A DNA stretch of 64,000 nt, taken from Symsagittifera roscoffensis (lineage: Eukaryota > Xenacoelomorpha > Acoela > Convolutidae). The notes under the pieces were generated by a model. It was not told the origin of the DNA. It worked only from the letters and a program-made list of their open reading frames with translations, and did no database searches. Positions 33,005-45,028 of the stretch are shown one piece after another. The stretch lies in NCBI RefSeq assembly GCF_963678635.1, contig NC_087071.1, forward strand, positions 46,358,889 to 46,422,888. Direction: 5' to 3'. Positions within the stretch are counted from its first letter, which is position 1; every line of letters begins with the position of its first letter. The translations under genes were made by a program, and so were the position numbers.

Positions 33005-33400
33005 GCCCCCCCCCCAAGTCCCCCTCCCCACCACCTGAACCAATCCCACTACCCCACCTGAATCAACCTCCTCCCACTCCACCTGAAGGAACCCCTCCCC
33101 CCACCTGAACGAACCCGCCCGCGCCAGACCCCAGACCAAAACCTTTGGTTGAGGGGGTTGGTTCTGGGGTTTTCGTTCTGGCCGAGCGGGGGAGTTGATT
33201 CAGGTGGAGGGAGTTTTCAATAGTGGGAGGGGGGGGGGGTTGTTTCAAGTAGGGGGGAGGTGTTTCATGCGGGGGGTATCTCAGGTGGGGATGGGCTTTG
33301 TTCAGGTCAAGTCAGGGGGCGGCTAGTTCAGATGGGAGGGGAGATGTTCAGGTGGTCAGGTGATGGGGGTTGTAAAGGGGCAAGGGGACAAAAGGTGCAA
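33005..33400. repeat. Strand-switching CCACCTGAA minisatellite
   Basis: 33005-33125 is a C-rich array of CCACCTGAAYCAA-type units. From about 33150 the complementary G-rich form (TTGATTCAGGTGGAGG and variants) runs to about 33400. The switch point holds CCCCAGACCAAAACC facing GGTTGGTTCTGGGG, a hairpin. Long G and C runs suggest four-strand or cruciform potential. Open frames here are by-products. Confidence 0.8.
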
Positions 33401-33705
33401 AAGGGGGACAGGTTAACGGAATCGTTTTGCAATTCGAGAAACTTTAGTTAGAAATTTTGTAGGTCTTACACTCAATTTGCAAAATTTTTCATTACTCATT
33501 TGATGAATGGAGAAACTTTTGCAGAAGAATCCATTTTTTTTGTCTGAGCGTAACATGGGAATCGATTACATTGACAATTTTTTAGACCACAAAAATCCAT
33601 TATAATCGATTTCTTTTCATTTTTCTTTAAGCTTTCCATTAGAAGTATTATTACACAAAAAAAAGAGAACAAGTTTAGTTGGATACTGTGCAAGTAGCAC
33701 AGATC

Positions 33706-34294
33706 GTTCCGACCACAGTCTTAGAAAAAAAAACAAAAAAAACTTTTTTTAAATTTACTGTCGTTTCTTAACGCATGGCGAGATAAAAAGATCTGAACGA
33801 AAAAAAAAAACTTAAAGATACTTGACAGATATATTAAAAAGGCCACTTGAAAAACAGTTTTTGAAGAAAATTGACTAGAAAAACGAGAAAAATTGTTAAA
33901 AAAAACTTCAAAGTTTTTTGCAGAAATTTTTGGAATTTTTAACATTTGTTTTTAAAATGGCGCTAAAAACTTCAAAACCACTTTTATTTGAATGAAACTA
34001 ATTTTCAAGGCTGAAAGTAAGCTTAATTAAGCTATTGTACGCCTACACGCTCACTCCATATTAGTTCGAAATTGGACCAAAAATCAAAAATTTCAAACCG
34101 TTTTTTTTCGAAAAAATTTTTTAATATTTTTAATTACGTTCAAATCACGGTTGAAAGGGCTTTCAAATGATATATCACTCAATTCACTTCAATAATTAGT
34201 TGTTTTAAATCATTTTGTGTGGAAAACAAAAAAGAAAAAACAAAAAAAAAACACGAATATAAATTTCCTCCGCTTTTTTCAAATGGTTGGAACA
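33706..34294 (-). mobile_element. Inverted-repeat element M2
   Basis: 589 bases with ends GTTCCGACCA and TGGTTGGAAC. Its right part, inverted, matches 38191-38458 (GAGGAAATTTATATTCG, then TGATATATCAT and AAGCCCT). No coding capacity, MITE-like. The ends share GTTCCGAC with M1, so the two families may have been moved by the same enzyme. Confidence 0.6.
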
Positions 34295-36345
34295 AAAACA
34301 GAACAAATTATTATCTCTCGTTTTTTTACTGGACAAAAGAGGTGCTGTTTTAGCTTGAGTTTAGTAAAATGTTTTAACAGAACAATCAACGCATAAAATT
34401 AATGAAGCGTCATAGATCTGACACATACCCGGGTTCACATCCACACTCAAAAAATGATTATCATACAATTCCATCACAGTTTGTGGCAAAAACGATTATC
34501 GTACACTTTCCTTATACAATTTTTGTATGATAAGCAGTTTTCACTTTGGCTCAAAAAAAATCAAAATTGAAAATTCCAGTATTCAGAGAAAATTTTTTCT
34601 GTTACCAGTCGCAATATCGTTTTTATGCTCAAACAATCATTTTCTGAGAAAAAAATAGCATGCAAAGAGTTGTGATGTTTATGTATAAGGTAGTCCAGGC
34701 TGATTTTTTTTTAAAACAAAAGTAAAACAAATTGACTGTGATTCTTAGTTTCGAATCCAAGCTTGAAAATATGGTACCATATACTTTAATCTCTCTAAAA
34801 AAATCCGGCCACGATTTTTGAGAAAAAAAATTTTTCCTGGTCAACAAATTTTTTCCCGCCATAGAAAAGTTTTCTACAGTTTGACCTTCATACAACGAAA
34901 ACGCGTATCATACAACTCCACAACGGAGTGTTTTGGAAGAAATGTTTTTAATACAATTACCAAAGAACGAAACTGTAAGATAAAGGGTTTTCAAATGAAA
35001 TTCTTTCAAAAATTACATTATTTCGATTTTTATTATTTCGATTATTACTCAAAAACATAAAATTTTGGCAACTTTTGTTTTGTGAAAGTAACTTTGGTGT
35101 ACACGAAATTTTTTTTTGAAAAAAACGCTTAATTTTTCAATTTTGTTAGAGTAAATTGAAGGTTTCCCTTTTTTCATAAGAAAAAAAATGAAAATCTAGA
35201 AATTTTATAACTCGGTTCAATTGCCAAATCATTTCTGCGCTTAAATAAACACATTTTTAACCAATGAAATCTGGTTTAAACTGAATAAAACCACTTTTTA
35301 AAGATTTTTCATTTTTTTTGTTGAACTATAATGCACTATATTTTGTTTTAATCCATCATAATTCACATCAAATTTATTGATTTGAGCTTGCTAGTTAGAA
35401 TCAATGTTTTTTGAAAATAATTTTTTGAAAATTAATAGGTTTTTATGTACCGTTTTATGTTGTTCCATTTGATTCATTGGGCATAATTTTTTTTGAAAAT
35501 TTGGTTCAAAAGACTTGATATTCAAAAAATGTAGAAATAACTGCATGAATGGATTTTGATTAATGCTTTTTTTATCATGGAAAAAGTATGATCAACATTT
35601 TTCCATTAACCAAAAAAATGTTCAATTATATTCACTTTACTGTAAAATTTTCTAAACTGTGCTCAAAACCGAACGCAAGTGACAAAGACCCTGGTTGTTT
35701 GGACATAGAGTCGCAAATTCAATGGTCTTTCTTGAACAATGCAATGAAAACTACCTGATTGCAGATATCTTACACAAACATAAAACCGCAAAACATTAAA
35801 CTACTGTATTTTGCCAAAAAAAACTTCAAAGTTGCCTAATTTTGAATTTGAAATTTCATTCAGTCATGCATTGCCCAAGCTATACAAAAATTTCATTAAA
35901 AAAGATTTAACTTTTTTGAGATAACTTATCTAAAGAACAGAAAAACTGTTCAATTTTTAGGAATCCAGGATGAAGTTATGTATAAAAAAACTAATTTTTC
36001 CATGGAAAACTATAGTTTTTGTTTGAGTACAATATTCGTTTGGCGCTTGAAAAAATCCGAAATTTATTTCGGTGAAATTACGAAATTAGTTCTGTAAAAC
36101 TTTGGTGTCGCCATCAAAAATGCTAGCCATACAAGGTCTTTTTTTGAAAGATTATGAATCTCGAAGTTTTGCCAAATAATTTTCATTTATATTTATCACG
36201 ATGTACCAAATGCTATGCCAAAAACTAGTAAGTAGTTCTTTTTTCAAAGTTCAATTTCGTCACTTTTGCACAGACAAAAATTGTGAGACTAACATTTTTC
36301 TTGTTTATAGAACTTAGTTTATAGAAATCTATGATAAGCGTTTTG

Positions 36346-36983
36346 GCCCGCGTTCGCCTTGCAGCGATAATTGTTGCTGTTTCAATCCCTGATCACTGGC
36401 CACTTGTCAATGATCAGGACAAAAACTGAACCAAATGATCAGGACAAAAACTGAAATACTCTGAACCAGCGCTAAATCATCTTAAATACAGCGATGTGTT
36501 TTGGAGATTGCGCTCAATTATCCTTTAATCAGCGCTGACTTTAGGAATAGCCGTCGTCCAATTGAGTACCCATAATGCAGTATTAGGCTTTAGTTAAAAT
36601 ATATATCGCTGTTCCAGTTCCTGATCAGTGGTCACTTATATATGATCAGGACAAAAACGTAGATAAAATTGGAAAATAGTGCTGAAATATCTCTAAGCCA
36701 GCGTTAAAAATCCCAGCTCTGAATCAGCGCTAAAGCATCTTAAAAACAGAGACGAGTTTTTGAGATAGCGCCTACTTATCTCTTAACCAGCGTTGATTTT
36801 AGAACTGCCCTTGTCACAGTGAACTGCCCATGATTCAGTACTCGATTTAGCTAAAATTCAACGTTGTTTCACGACACTTATCCATGATTTGGCAACGTAT
36901 CCATGATCAGTACATTTGCAGCTCTGATTCCTGGTGAATTGCTGACTCAGGGATGATTATCTCTGCAAGGCCAACCCTTGCGG
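36346..36983. mobile_element. TIR element with internal tandem repeat
   Basis: The left end GTTCGCCTTGCAGCGATAAT and right end ATTATCTCTGCAAGGCCAAC are inverted copies over about 20 bases. Inside are two diverged direct repeats of about 230 bp, each with CCTGATCA, ATGATCAGGACAAAAAC, CAGCGCTAAA and TTAACCAGCG-type words. No coding capacity. Unit 2 of the duplication keeps only its right-hand two thirds (about 40085-40530). Confidence 0.6.
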
Positions 36984-37161
36984 TCTATGGAGGTCAGCTG
37001 GGGTACAGAAAAACAGCATCAGCTTTTTTTTCTAGAAACAGCATTAGTCATTCTCAATTAGATATGGCCGCGGCGTGGGCTTGGGTAAACAATAAAAAAA
37101 TATAGTTCCCCAGTAGTTGTGTTTTGGAAAAAAAAAAACGACAAATATTTTTTTCTTATAG

Positions 37162-37748
37162 TTATTGTTGATAGCATAATATGAAAATGTTTATTACAGT
37201 CGCGTTGTGGTCATTATAATAGAGTTGGCAGTGGTTCCTATCGAACCACCAGTCGTTAGCTCTTGTCCTGCCTCCTGCGTCTCTGCTCGCGAATTTAATT
37301 TGATTTAATTGTTCGATAGGGGCAGTGAGAATGGTTAATTGATTTCGCAAACAAAAAATACGTTGAAAATCACCTGATATAGTTTTCTATACAGGGGAGG
37401 TCGAATTGTAAAGCAGAGAAACTTCTTAATTGTTTTTGTTTAAGAAAACCGCTTACTTTCATGGGTTCCTTGTTGTACTGCATCAATAAAAAACTAGCTG
37501 CAAAGATCAGGTTGTTTACCGGGTTCAGTTGATTTATGGTTATCTGCTTTATTTTTTTGAACTAATTTTCAAGCTTCTGAGCGTCCTGCGCTGAGTTCGT
37601 GATAATGCTCGTTGCTATTTCAGGTTAAAAGGAACTTACATGATCTCCACTTGCTGCAGCGACACAGTATTGTTTCCTTTGTACCGCGCTTCTCTCGAAA
37701 CTCATAGCCGTCAATAATAAAAATGAATGGAATTTTTTTAGAGGTTTC
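37162..37748 (-). CDS. FLYWCH-type zinc-finger exons (copy 1)
   Basis: Two exons on the minus strand. Exon A (37748-37640) follows the acceptor TTCTACTCAG and reads KKIPFIFIIDGYEFREKRGT, then KETILCRCSKWRS. It ends at a consensus donor T/GTAAGT. Exon B (37271-37162) starts after ACGCAGGAG, joins in phase 1 to restore Cys, and reads CRTRANDWWFDRNHCQLYYN, then DHNATVIN. The joined order (F-x2-DGYEF, L-C-R-C-S-K-W-R-S-C, then HC...NDHN) fits a FLYWCH zinc finger, a Cys2-His2 DNA- or protein-binding module found in chromatin proteins and some transposases. The intron is 368 bp. Exon B may end at ACT/GTAATA rather than at its stop. The upstream start exon was not found, so this is a partial gene. 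The Trp usual in the W-x-C box is Cys here. Confidence 0.6.
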
Positions 37749-38190
37749 CTGAGTAGAAGATTTTTTTACGATTCAATTAGTTATAATTAGAGACAACTAC
37801 CAAATAACCATTTACTCGCAATTCCAATCAAAAAGTTTTTTTTTGATCTATACCAAGGTGAAGCGTGACATCCAGAAATTTTAGTTCAGTAAAAGCATTT
37901 TTCAAAACCGAAAAGTCCGAAAATTACTGGGCTTCGGATTTTTTCAAAAAACAGGTGTTTTGTCCTATGGGAGGATTGTGGGCGCGTATTGGTATGATGT
38001 TCGTACTTTACTGGCCCTTCTCAGTTCCCGATTTTTGATTACTTCAGTGCGTTTGTTAACCAGTCGTTATCAAACCCCCTCCCAATTTAGATTATTATGA
38101 TTAACAACTGGTACACCCCCCAGATTGGTTGAAACTTAGATTTATTTTTCTGAATTGATATGTGCTTGCAGGTTTGATCTTGTTTTTGTT

Positions 38191-38458
38191 GTTCCGACCA
38201 TTTGAAAAAAAAAAGCGGAGGAAATTTATATTCGGGTGTTTTTTTTCTTTTTTTTGTTTTCAACGCAAAACTAGGTACCATAAATAATTATTGGAATGGG
38301 TTGCGTGATATATCATATTAAAGCCCTCTCAGTCGTGATTCAAACGATTTTAAAAACTTTAAAAAAATCTCTGTTTTGAGAAAAACCAGGTTGAAAACTT
38401 CCTTTTAGGTCTAATATAAAGGGAATACGGTGATCGTGCAGGCTCGCAAAAACTTATT
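38191..38458 (+). mobile_element. M2 fragment, unit 1
   Basis: Starts GTTCCGACCATTTG. Matches the inverted right part of 33706-34294 at moderate identity and runs directly into an M1 copy. The equivalent in unit 2 is 41731-41998. Confidence 0.55.
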
Positions 38459-38927
38459 GTTCCGACTTTCGATACGAAAGTAACGGAATATTTGTGCTCG
38501 GGGTGGGTTTTTTTTCTTCAGACTAATTTCGACTTTTAACTAACCATTTTTGACGAAATTTTTTTATACCATTCAAAAGGTATTGTTATCCTGAGCTTAA
38601 ATTTGAAAAGATATTTCACTTGTGATCATTTTTCGTAAAGTTATGAGGGTTTAAAGATTGCCAAGATAATTGCGCGCTATTAACGCGTAAGCGGAGATTT
38701 AGTCCGTCTTATAAATTGTTCCAAATTGGTTGAACGAAGCTTATTTGCCATAATTGATTTGTTATAAGGAACGAAATCTATCTTTTTGTACTTCATATGG
38801 CGTGTGGGGGGATGATTTTCATAAAAAAATGCAAATTTTAGAAAAAAAAATTTTCATTTTCTTTTATTTCATTTAATTTTTTTATGTTATTACTGCTGCT
38901 CCATAAACCTAAAAAAGCAGTCGGAAC
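38459..38927 (+). mobile_element. M1 inverted-repeat element, unit 1
   Basis: 469 bases from GTTCCGACT to AGTCGGAAC, flanked by ATT on both sides (3-bp target duplication). Next to the left end is the hairpin CTTTCGATACGAAAG. Just outside the right end is a hairpin TCAGGGCTTCGCCCTGA, then GAGCAGTC. No coding capacity. Confidence 0.75.
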
Positions 38928-40706
38928 ATTCAGGGCTTCGCCCTGATACGAGCAGTCTTGTTTATACTTAATTTAAGCCGTGAAAACTTAGTTTGTGTAT
39001 GAGGTAGTCCAGGCTGATTTTTTTTTAAAACAAAAGTAAAACAAATTGACTGTGATTCTTAGTTTCGAATCCAAGCTTGAAAATACGGTACCATATACTT
39101 TAATCTCTCTGAAAAAATCAGGCCACGATTTTTGAGAAATAAAATTTTTCCTGGTCAACAAATTTTTTCCCGCCATAGAAAAGTTTTCTACAGTTTGACC
39201 TTCATACAACGAAAACGCGTATCATACAACTCCACAACGGAGTTTTTTGGAAGAAATGTTCTTAATACAATTACCAAAGAACGAAACTGTAAGATAAAAG
39301 GTTTTCAAATGAAATTCTTTCAAAAATTACTTTATTTTGATATATTACTCAAAAACATAAAATTTTGGCAACTTTTGTTTTGTGAAAGTAACTTTGGTGT
39401 ACACGAAATTTTTTTTTGAAAAAAACGCTTAATTTTTCAATTTTGTTAGAGTAAATTAAAGGTTTCCCTTTTTTCTTAAGAAAAAAAATGAAAATCTAGA
39501 AATTTTTTAACTCGGTTCAATTGCCAAATCATTTCTGCGCTTAAATAAACACATTTTTAACCAATTAAATCTGGTTTAAACTGAATAAAACCACTTTTTA
39601 AAGATTTTTCATTTTTTTGTTGTACTATAATGCACTATATTTTGTTTTAATCCATCATAATTCACATCAAATTTTTTGATTTTAGCTTGCTAGTTAGAAT
39701 CAATGTTTTTTGAAAATAATTTTTTGAAAATTAATAGGTTTTTATGTACCGTTTTATGTTGTTCCATTTGATTCATTGGGCATAATTTTTTTTGAAAATT
39801 TGGTTCAAAAGACTTGATATTCAAAAAATGTAGAAATAACTGCATGAATGGATTTTGATTAATGCTTTTTTTATCATGGAAAAAGTATGATCAACATTTT
39901 TCCATTAACCAAAAAAATGTTCAATTATATTCACTTTACTGTAAAAATTTCTAAACTGTGCTCAAAACCGAACGCAAGTGACAAAGACCCTGGTCGTCCG
40001 GACATAGAGTCGCAAATTCAATGGTCTTTCTTGAACAATGCAATGAAAACTACCTGATTGCAGATATCTTACACAAACAAAAACCGCTTTAGGAATAGCC
40101 GTCGTCCAATTGAGTACCCATAATGCAGTATTAGGCTTTAGTTAAAATATATATCGCTGTTCCAGTTCCTGATCAGTGGTCACTTATATATGATCAGGAC
40201 AAAAACGTAGATAAAATTGGAAAATAGTGCTGAAATATCTCTAAGCCAGCGTTAAAAATCCCAGCTCTGAATCAGCGCTAAAGCATCTTAAAAACAGAGA
40301 CGAGTTTTTGAGATAGCGCCTACTTATCTCTTAACCAGCGTTGATTTTAGAACTGCCCTTGTCACAGTGAACTGCCCATGATTCAGTACTCGATTTAGCT
40401 AAAATTCAACGTTGTTTCACGACACTTATCCATGATTTGGCAACGTATCCATGATCAGTACATTTGCAGCTCTGATTCCTGGTGAATTGCTGACTCAGGG
40501 ATGATTATCTCTGCAAGGCCAACCCTTGCGGTCTATGGATGTCAACTGGGGTACAGAAAAACAGCATCAGCTTTTTTTCTAGAAACAGCATTAGTCATTC
40601 TCAATTAGATATGGCCGCGGCGTGGGCTTGGGTAAACAATAAAAAAATATAGTTCCCCAGTAGTTGTGTTTTGGAAAAAAAAACGACAAATATTTTTTTC
40701 TTATAG

Positions 40707-41292
40707 TTATTGTTGATAGCATAATATGAAAATGTTTATTACAGTCGCGTTGTGGTCATTATAATAGAGTTGGCAGTGGTTCCTATCGAACCACCAGTCG
40801 TTAGCTCTTGTCCTGCCTCCTGCGTCTCTGCTCGCGAATTTAATTTGATTTAATTGTTCGATAGGGGCAGTGAGATTGGTTAATTGATTTCGCAAACAAA
40901 AAATACGTTGAAAATCACCTGATATAGTTTTCTATACAGGGGAGGTCGAATTGTAAAGCAGAGAAACTTCCTAATTGTTTTTGTTTAAGAAAACCGCTTA
41001 CTTTCATGGGTTCCTTGTTGTACTGCATCAATAAAAAACTAGCTGCAAAGATCAGGTTGTTTACCGGGTTCAGTTGATTTATGGTTATCTGCTTTATTTG
41101 ATGAACTAATTTTCAAGCTTCTGAGCGTCCTGCGCTGAGTTCGTGATAATGCTCGTTGCTATTTCAGGTTAAAAGGAACTTACATGATCTCCACTTGCTG
41201 CAGCGACACAGTATTGTTTCCTTTGTACCGCGCTTCTCTCGAAACTCATAGCCGTCAATAATAAAAATCAATGGAATTTTTTTAGAGGTTTC
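40707..41292 (-). pseudogene. FLYWCH exons, duplicated copy 2
   Basis: Same exon pair in unit 2 of duplication A. Exon B' is 40816-40707, and exon A' ends at 41184 with the same GTAAGT donor. The acceptor of exon A' has changed from CTCAG/GAA to CTCAAG/AA, so the splice AG lies one base later and the exon would be one base shorter, shifting phase. One residue near the start of exon A' also differs (Phe to Leu). This copy may be non-functional or use another site. Confidence 0.5.
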
Positions 41293-41730
41293 TTGAGTAG
41301 AAGATTTTTTTACGATTCAATTAGTTATAAAGAGAGACAACTACCAAATAACCATTTACTCGCAATTCCAATCAAAAAGTTTTTGATCTATACCAAGATG
41401 AAGCGTGACATCCAGAAATTTTAGTTCAGTAAAAGCATTTTTCAAAACCGAAAAGTCCGAAAATTACTGGGCTTCGGATTTTTTCAAAAAACAGGTGTTT
41501 TGTCCTATGGGAGGATTGTGGGCGCGTATTGGTATGATGTTCGTACTTTACTCGCTTTTCTCAGTTCCCGATTTTTGATTACTTCAGTGCGTTTGTTAAC
41601 CAGTCGTTATAAAACCCCCTCCCAATTTAGATTATTATGATTAACAACTGGTACACCCCCCAGATTGGTTGAAACTTAGATTTATTTTTCTGAATTGATA
41701 TGTGCTTGCAGGTTTGATCTTGTTTTTGTT

Positions 41731-41998
41731 GTTCCGACCATTTGAAAAAAAAAAGCGGAGGAAATTTATATTCGGGTGTTTTTTTTCTTTTTTTTGTTTT
41801 CAACGCAAAACTAGGTACCATAAATAATTATTGGAATGAGTTGCGTGATATATCATATTAAAGCCCTCTCAGTCGTGATTCAAACGATTTTAAAAACTTT
41901 AAAAAAATCTCTGTTTTGAGAAAAACCAGGTTGAAAACTTCCTTTTAGGTCTAATATAAAGGGAATACGGTGATCGTGCAGGCTCGCAAAAATTTATT
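41731..41998 (+). mobile_element. M2 fragment, unit 2
   Basis: Duplicate of 38191-38458 carried by the segmental duplication. Confidence 0.55.
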
Positions 41999-42467
41999 GT
42001 TCCGACTTTCGATACGAAAGTAACGGAATATTTGTGCTCGGGGTGGGTTTTTTTTTCTTCAGACTAATTTCGACTTTTAACTAGCCATTTTTGACGAAAT
42101 TTTTTTACACCATTCAAAAGGTATTGTTATCCTGAGCTTAAAATTGAAAAGATATTTCACTTTTGATTATTTTTCGTAAAGTTATGAGGGTTTAAAGATT
42201 GCCAAGATAATTGCGCGCTATTAACGCGTAAGCGGAGATTTAGTCCGTCTTATAAATTGTTCCAAATTGGTTGAACGAAGCTTATTTGCCATAATTGATT
42301 TGTTATAAGGAACGAAATCTATCTTTTTGTACTTCATTTGGCGTGTGGGGGGATGATTTTTATAAAAAATGCAAATTTTAGAAAAAAAAATTTTCATTTT
42401 CTTTTATTTCATTTAATTTTTTTATGTTATTACTGCTGCTCCATAAACCTAAAAAAGCAGTCGGAAC
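41999..42467 (+). mobile_element. M1 inverted-repeat element, unit 2
   Basis: Duplicate of 38459-38927, same ends and same ATT flanks. Confidence 0.75.
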
Positions 42468-42534
42468 ATTCAGGGCTTTGCCCTGATACGAGCAGTCGTG
42501 TTTATACTTAATTTAAGCCGTGAAAACTTAGTTT

Positions 42535-43061
42535 TACTTGAGCAAAGTTAATTCTAGGAGTTTTTTAGCGCCGTTTTTTGGTTTTCCTGGCAAAGTTCTT
42601 CAAAAATTGTTTTCCAATTGGCCTACTGTCTCCAAGTGGTTTACTATGACTGTCAATTAAGCTAAAATCTATTTTTACGTTTAGATATTTTTATCACACC
42701 ACGCAGAAAAAGGAATATATTTTTTCGTGTTGTCTCAAGAAAGTGGGGTGATCATTCTGTGCTACTTTCACGCTAACCGGCTATTCTTGTTTTGATATTT
42801 TTTGTCTCTAAATTTTCTATTGTTCTACTCAAAATGCTTTAACTGCGACTTTCGATCTTTACCCATATCCCAATCACAGCAGCTTCCAAAATCGACCTGC
42901 ATCTATCTCTCATCTGAATATGAATTATGTACCTGCAAGCAACTCTCACCTTAAACTGCGTCCTGCCTGCATCCACATCTCACCTGAAAAAGATTTCTGC
43001 CTTCATCCAACCTTAACCTTGAGTTTCATGTTCTTTTGAGAACTAGTATGCTTAGTACTCT
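42535..43061. other. No gene recognised
   Basis: Ordinary AT-rich DNA. A C-richer patch at 42850-43010 repeats words such as CATCTCACCTGAA and TGCCTGCATCC, without a frame. Confidence 0.4.
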
Positions 43062-43370
43062 ATGACTTTGACTACTTTCACTCTGTTAGAGTGTCTTATC
43101 GATCTTGGTGACATTATTGATGTGATACAGTTCTTTCCTATTTTGCTCTTTTTGTTCGTTTCTACTTTTTCAACCTTAGGTACTTTAGTAATTTACAAGT
43201 ATATCATTAAAACATGATCATTGATACAAACTAGATGGGCGAAGTATAAGAACTTTCATTTACTACAGTTTTCACATTGGCTATTTCACAGAATAACTAC
43301 TGGAAGCCATTCTTATTGGACTGTACTTGGCGTGCCATTGCTATGCGCACAGTTGAAAAACACAATTTAA
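43062..43370 (+). CDS. Candidate membrane-protein exons
   Basis: ATG at 43062 opens a 51-codon frame whose core VIQFFPILLFLFVSTFSTLG is a strong membrane span. The same reading phase is open again from 43218 to TAA at 43368-43370 and reads FSHWLFHRITTGSHSYWTVL, then GVPLLCAQLKN. An intron of about 86 bp (TTA/GTAATT to TACTACAG at 43268) would join the two without the stop at 43215-43217. The donor is weak. I do not recognise the protein. It could equally be a decayed gene with one stop. Confidence 0.3.
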
Positions 43371-44474
43371 AAAAAAATTAGTTTTTCAGTCAAGCTTTTT
43401 TGAATATCAAGTGCATTGGATTGTAATAAGTCAACTCACAAGCACACACAACTCGCCTTAAAAAACGACTCTCAAATTTTTCGGTGCCTTTGTGTCGCGC
43501 TCATATCGCGAGCGTGCCAACAAAGGTTGGAATTTTTATAGGATACTCGGCCAAAATGGGCCGCTCTTCATTTTTAGATCTTCAGTTGCTTCGACCGTAG
43601 AAAGTTTGCTTTGAAAACTGCAGGTACTTCAAATAAGGATTTTTTTGCTTTTAGAATCATCGTTCAAAAATTGCTGATTGACAGAAATCAAAACTTTTTC
43701 AAATGATTTTGATACTATAAGCGAATATTAATGTAATTAGAAAATTGCTAACTCTGATTTAAATCACTATTGTGAAGCTACTCAGCTGTGCAAGTGCAAG
43801 TGCAGTGAACACTCAGAAATGAAAAAATCGGCAGTTAGGTTTAGTTGTTTTACTTGAGAAGAATTTGAGCTGTAAAAAATTGCTGTTTTTGAATAATTTC
43901 GAAAAACTCATAATCTAAAATCTGCAAAGCTCTATATTACAGTCGTTTATCCAAGTCACATTTGAGGTTAAGATTGATGGTTTCTATAGCCTTTGATGTA
44001 CTTTTGTGCTTTTGAAGCTCAATATTTAGGAGCCAATCCGTGGTTCTCTTAGGACATGCAACTTCAAAATCGTCAGAAAAATTACTACCAAAAAACCTTC
44101 CCCACTCTAGATAGAATTAAATACGCTCCCATGGCTAGGTCTCTATCTCTTAAAACACATGAATGCCACTAAAAACAGGGTTGAGATCCTCTAGTAACTA
44201 CTAGTATTCATTAGCAAAAAAATTCAGCTGGATTAAGTTAAAACTTAATTTATCTCAGCATAATTGGACAAAAATAAAATTTTTCTTTAATTAAAATCAG
44301 TAGGTCAAGACAGTTAAAAAAACTCTGGAATTAGCTCGAGCAATGCAATTTTTTAATCGCTATGTCAGTTGATTGGGGAGCATTCCCAATAATTCAGGAT
44401 ATTAGTCTATTTGATCTTCCATGTTTGCAGGATGTATAAAATCGTCTGTTCTCTTTTCGACTTATGATTTTCAG

Positions 44475-44582
44475 TTACTGCCAGAAAACTCTGCATGACA
44501 AAGCCAATTCGAACTTTTGAAAAATTTTATCCAGATCGAAAAACTCTAATTATCACCGACTGGCATACTATGCTGAATTTTG
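44475..44582 (+). CDS. Candidate internal exon
   Basis: A good pyrimidine-rich acceptor (CTCTTTTCGACTTATGATTTTCAG region) is followed by an open stretch TARKLCMTKPIRTFEKFYPD, then RKTLIITDWHTMLNFG, and a donor G/GTACTG. Both boundaries are phase 1. The peptide has the look of an alpha/beta domain edge strand. It could belong with 43062-43370 or 45029-45160. No family assigned. Confidence 0.3.
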
Positions 44583-45028
44583 GTACTGATTTTTTTTTTT
44601 CAAAATTATTCATAATTTGCAAATTTGTGTTTTTTTCTTAGAATTGCACTTGCGGTCTTGATGTAATTTAGTGTGTTGTGTTGAATTTGGTTTGCTGCAT
44701 TTGGTTCTTTTTTTTCCAGACATTTATGATAAATTCTACACTATAGTTGGAAAAATACAACACCGAATGCCAAAGAAGATGTAATTCTATGTTTTTTCTT
44801 ATGTCTCAAGTGGCATTGATTTGCACAATTTTTTGCTTCATTGAAGCTATCTGCAAGGGAATAGAGCAATGATCATTCAAAGCTAACTTGTGAACAACTC
44901 TCCTCTGCAAATATTGAATACAACTTGTGGCTTTCATTTTTACCTATCGGTGAAAAAGTATTCCTCAAATTAAACTTATTTTGTATCTCAAAATACACAA
45001 AATTGGTTGCACGTCAGTAATCAATATA

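Larger units (their letters stand above)
34678..38991. repeat. Tandem segmental duplication A, unit 1
   Basis: 4.31 kb. It starts TTTATGTATAAGGTAGTCC and is repeated from 38992 (TTTGTGTATGAGGTAGTCC) at high identity, I estimate above 97%. It contains the TIR element at 36346-36983, the FLYWCH exons, and copies of M2 and M1. A segment of about 750 bases (about 35789-36538) is present here but missing from unit 2. Confidence 0.9.
38992..42534. repeat. Tandem segmental duplication A, unit 2
   Basis: 3.54 kb, directly abutting unit 1. The deletion junction lies at about 40085, where ACAAAAACCG runs straight into CTTTAGGAATAGCC. The end (GAAAACTTAGTTT) matches the end of unit 1. The high similarity points to a recent event. 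Confidence 0.9.

Noticed and set aside
33063-33451. Pro-rich and Gly-rich open frames in the minisatellite
   Set aside because: Translations of CCACCTGAA/GGTGGA repeats; low complexity without codon structure.
37220-37255. GTGGTTC/GAACCAC hairpin considered as a small structured RNA
   Set aside because: It falls inside the FLYWCH exon B, whose coding pattern explains its conservation in both copies better.
38928-38960. Hairpin TCAGGGCTTCGCCCTGA considered as a Helitron 3' end
   Set aside because: No CTRR terminus follows at the expected distance and there is no matching TC start. Inverted GTTCCGACT ends fit better.
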